6,990 nt of DNA from Anaerolinea sp. (GTDB taxonomy: Bacteria; Chloroflexota; Anaerolineae; Anaerolineales; Anaerolineaceae), in NCBI GenBank assembly GCA_013824385.1, contig PNNU01000182.1:1-6990 (forward strand). Direction: 5' to 3'. Positions 6,801 to 6,990 of the stretch are shown piece by piece; the stretch's first letter is position 1, and every line of letters starts with the position of its first letter. A program made the translations under genes and the position numbers. The notes under the pieces were generated by a model that saw only the letters and a list, made by a program, of their open reading frames with translations, did no database searches and was not told where the DNA came from.

Positions 6801-6988
6801 CGCATTTCTTCATCTGGATACCCTTCTGCATAAATATTCTGAAATACCGATCCCAATGACTCGCGAACGGCTGCCGGTGCAGTACTCTCAGAAGGGATCA
6901 AGATCAACTTGCGAAATTGACGTTCCTTTTCGAATTCGGTTAGTTTCAATACCTCTGGGTCGAGGTCGGCAAGGTTTCCGCGCATCAA
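3872..6988 (-). CDS. glyA-gcvT: Bifunctional GlyA-GcvT fusion: serine hydroxymethyltransferase plus glycine cleavage T-protein
   Basis: One uninterrupted frame of 1038 residues with two enzyme modules. Residues about 1-430 are serine hydroxymethyltransferase (serine + THF to glycine + 5,10-methylene-THF, with PLP). Residues about 632-1029 are aminomethyltransferase, the T-protein of the glycine cleavage system (aminomethyl-lipoyl H-protein + THF to methylene-THF + ammonia). A stretch of about 200 residues joins them. The expected sum of separate enzymes is near 780 residues, so the linker is extra material. The start is uncertain: TTG at 6988-6986 and ATG at 6985-6983 are adjacent at the window edge. 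ATG giving MRGNLADLDPEV matches the usual beginning of this SHMT subtype, but a few more residues could lie outside. No frameshift or stop is seen. The H- and P-protein genes are not in the window, and the next gene in the same direction is an aminotransferase. The fusion may channel methylene-THF between the two sites; this is inference. Confidence 0.93.
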   Translation of the reverse strand: MMRGNLADLDPEVLKLTEFEKERQFRKLILIPSESTAPAAVRESLGSVFQNIYAEGYPDEEMRWMTESQILDYPARLTYYRRNADPRYYKGVEYADLIESLARRRCAETFATDQISADQIYVNVQALSGAPANNAVYNALIEVGDSILGMNLLHGGHLTHGSSVNRSGKLFKVSHYNVDPITEQIDYDKVQQLALECKPKILICGYSSYPFVPDWKRFREIADSVGAYLLADVSHIAGLIAAKTIPSPVGYAHIITFTTHKTMCGPRGACIITTDAALSRKIDKGVFPGEQGGPHVHVFAALATTFKIAQTKTFSDLQSQIVKNSTALTNQLQSRGMRIPFGGTNTHMANLDCKLIKGPDGTTLSGDMAARILDVAGIVLNRNTIPGDKTANNSSGIRFGTPWMTQRGLKEADMVEVANIMVDLLQACTPYSVETRKGLSARAKVDFKVLEDAKKRVRTLCEKAGTDIDYQKNGYPQFYHLDDQSASKSEFATLKISGPSLRQYISYCFSSDVEALEASQSQKTSLATPLGIIDGTIANVDGNSYRFSFSKEKFGLAATFLRGLAEGYITFDQDVPRRIPGSVVVTEDLESAPVKADGTLVVSPKPFFIGQTLQSGSHLPTFEWIEKESLELFRTPLYETHKKMGAKIIPFAGWEMPVWYTSVVEEHLACRQVAGLFDVSHMGVFQAEGVHASLFLETVCGNDISSLAVGESCYTHFLDPNANVIDDTLVYRRDTFKYLVVVNASNDSKDWTWLNAVREGKVMIDPQRPWIKAFGTGVNLRNLRDPKAGADMRVDIALQGPKSRDILLSLGCDTAAQKKIKALKRTELCEAVVGGFDLVVSRTGYTGEKMAFELFVHPDKVVALWDAICKAGEPLGMKACGLGARDSLRTEAGLPLYGHEMGGKDNFSVSEAGFGSYVKTYKPWFIGRAAFIEKEKARAGIVARFRFSEKGVRMAHNGDPVMDAKGKVIGKVTSCAVDKEGFLTGQAFVETRSAVVGTPISIFQGADKLAPVAPSSLETGDRVSLPTPAVVVSRFPIS
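3902..5095 (-). other. Domain: glycine cleavage T-protein (aminomethyltransferase) half of the fusion
   Basis: Residues 632-1029. It opens with LFRTPLYETHKKMGAKIIPF, then AGWEMPVWY and GLFDVSHMG (675-683), the standard GcvT N-terminus. The paired aspartates D726-D727 (NVIDDTLVYRR) include the catalytic acid known from T-protein structures. Also typical are YTGE (845-848), GLGARDSLRTEAGLPLYGHE (881-900) and FIGRAAF (925-931). YTGEKMAFEL has one residue more than the usual YTGEDGFEI. The domain is of normal length and appears intact. A GcvT-like protein acting on another methyl donor is possible, but the overall match to true T-protein is close. Confidence 0.88.
5096..5698 (-). other. Inter-domain region of the fusion, about 200 residues, function unknown
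   Basis: Residues 431-631. The first part (about 431-470) is helical and charged and may close the SHMT domain. About 480-585 looks like a folded unit: LKISGPSLRQYISYCFSSDV, then GIIDGTIANVDG, then AATFLRGLAEGY. This has the same order of elements as the start of the T-protein domain and may be a degenerate copy (see findings). About 590-630 is low in pattern (VVSPKPFFIGQ) and leads into the GcvT start. I see no catalytic motif of its own. Confidence 0.6.
5699..6988 (-). other. Domain: serine hydroxymethyltransferase half of the fusion
   Basis: Residues 1-430. Active-site residues can be matched to E. coli GlyA by motif: S33 and E34 (IPSES), Y53 and E55 (YAEGYP), Y88 and Y89 (RYYKG), S128 (LSGAPANN), H154 (LLHGGHLTHG), D232 and H235 (ADVSHIAGL), Schiff-base lysine K261 after H260 (TTHKTMCGPRGA), and carboxylate-binding R398 (GIRFGTP). 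All appear present, so the domain should be active. It differs from the standard enzyme in having about 26 more residues between YAEGYP and RYYKG, and RYYKG in place of RYYGG. Confidence 0.9.
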
Positions 6989-6990
6989 GA

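Noticed and set aside
6284..6859. A 191-residue + strand reading frame opposite the glyA half
   Set aside because: It is entirely antisense to the highly conserved SHMT domain, shows no recognisable domain, and is what codon bias on the - strand produces by chance.
6960..6990. Glycine riboswitch expected for a glycine cleavage gene
   Set aside because: The leader of the fusion gene lies outside the window, so nothing can be said about it.

Overview
The window looks like a chromosomal segment of an uncultured or lightly studied bacterium, most plausibly Chloroflexota of the Anaerolineae type. That placement is an inference. It rests on the unusual serine hydroxymethyltransferase subtype, a DUF4190-like small membrane protein, and a nucleoside kinase with threonyl-tRNA-synthetase-like N-terminal domains. 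I see no mobile element, CRISPR array, tRNA or rRNA.

Layout from left to right. (1) The 3' end of a MalG-type sugar ABC transporter inner-membrane permease on the + strand, cut by the window edge. (2) A convergent small two-helix membrane protein on the - strand (DUF4190-like). (3) An AT-rich divergent intergenic region of about 100 bp with a TATAAT box inside a small inverted repeat. (4) A 576-residue TGS/SAD/uridine-kinase-family protein on the + strand. (5) Only 6 bp further on, a convergent - strand block: a fold-type-I PLP aminotransferase and, 35 bp upstream of it, a very long gene that fuses glyA (serine hydroxymethyltransferase) to gcvT (glycine cleavage T-protein). The fusion gene runs to the right-hand edge of the window, and its start is at or just beyond that edge.

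The main point of interest is the 1038-residue GlyA-GcvT fusion. Both halves keep their recognisable catalytic motifs and both handle 5,10-methylenetetrahydrofolate, so the protein joins serine/glycine interconversion to glycine cleavage in one chain. Between the halves lie about 200 residues that neither enzyme needs. Part of this stretch resembles a degenerate second copy of the GcvT N-terminal segment. The aminotransferase downstream is probably co-transcribed and may supply or consume amino groups in the same one-carbon/amino-acid network, but its substrate cannot be read from the sequence. The nucleoside kinase and the transporter belong to separate transcription units with no evident link to the glycine genes.
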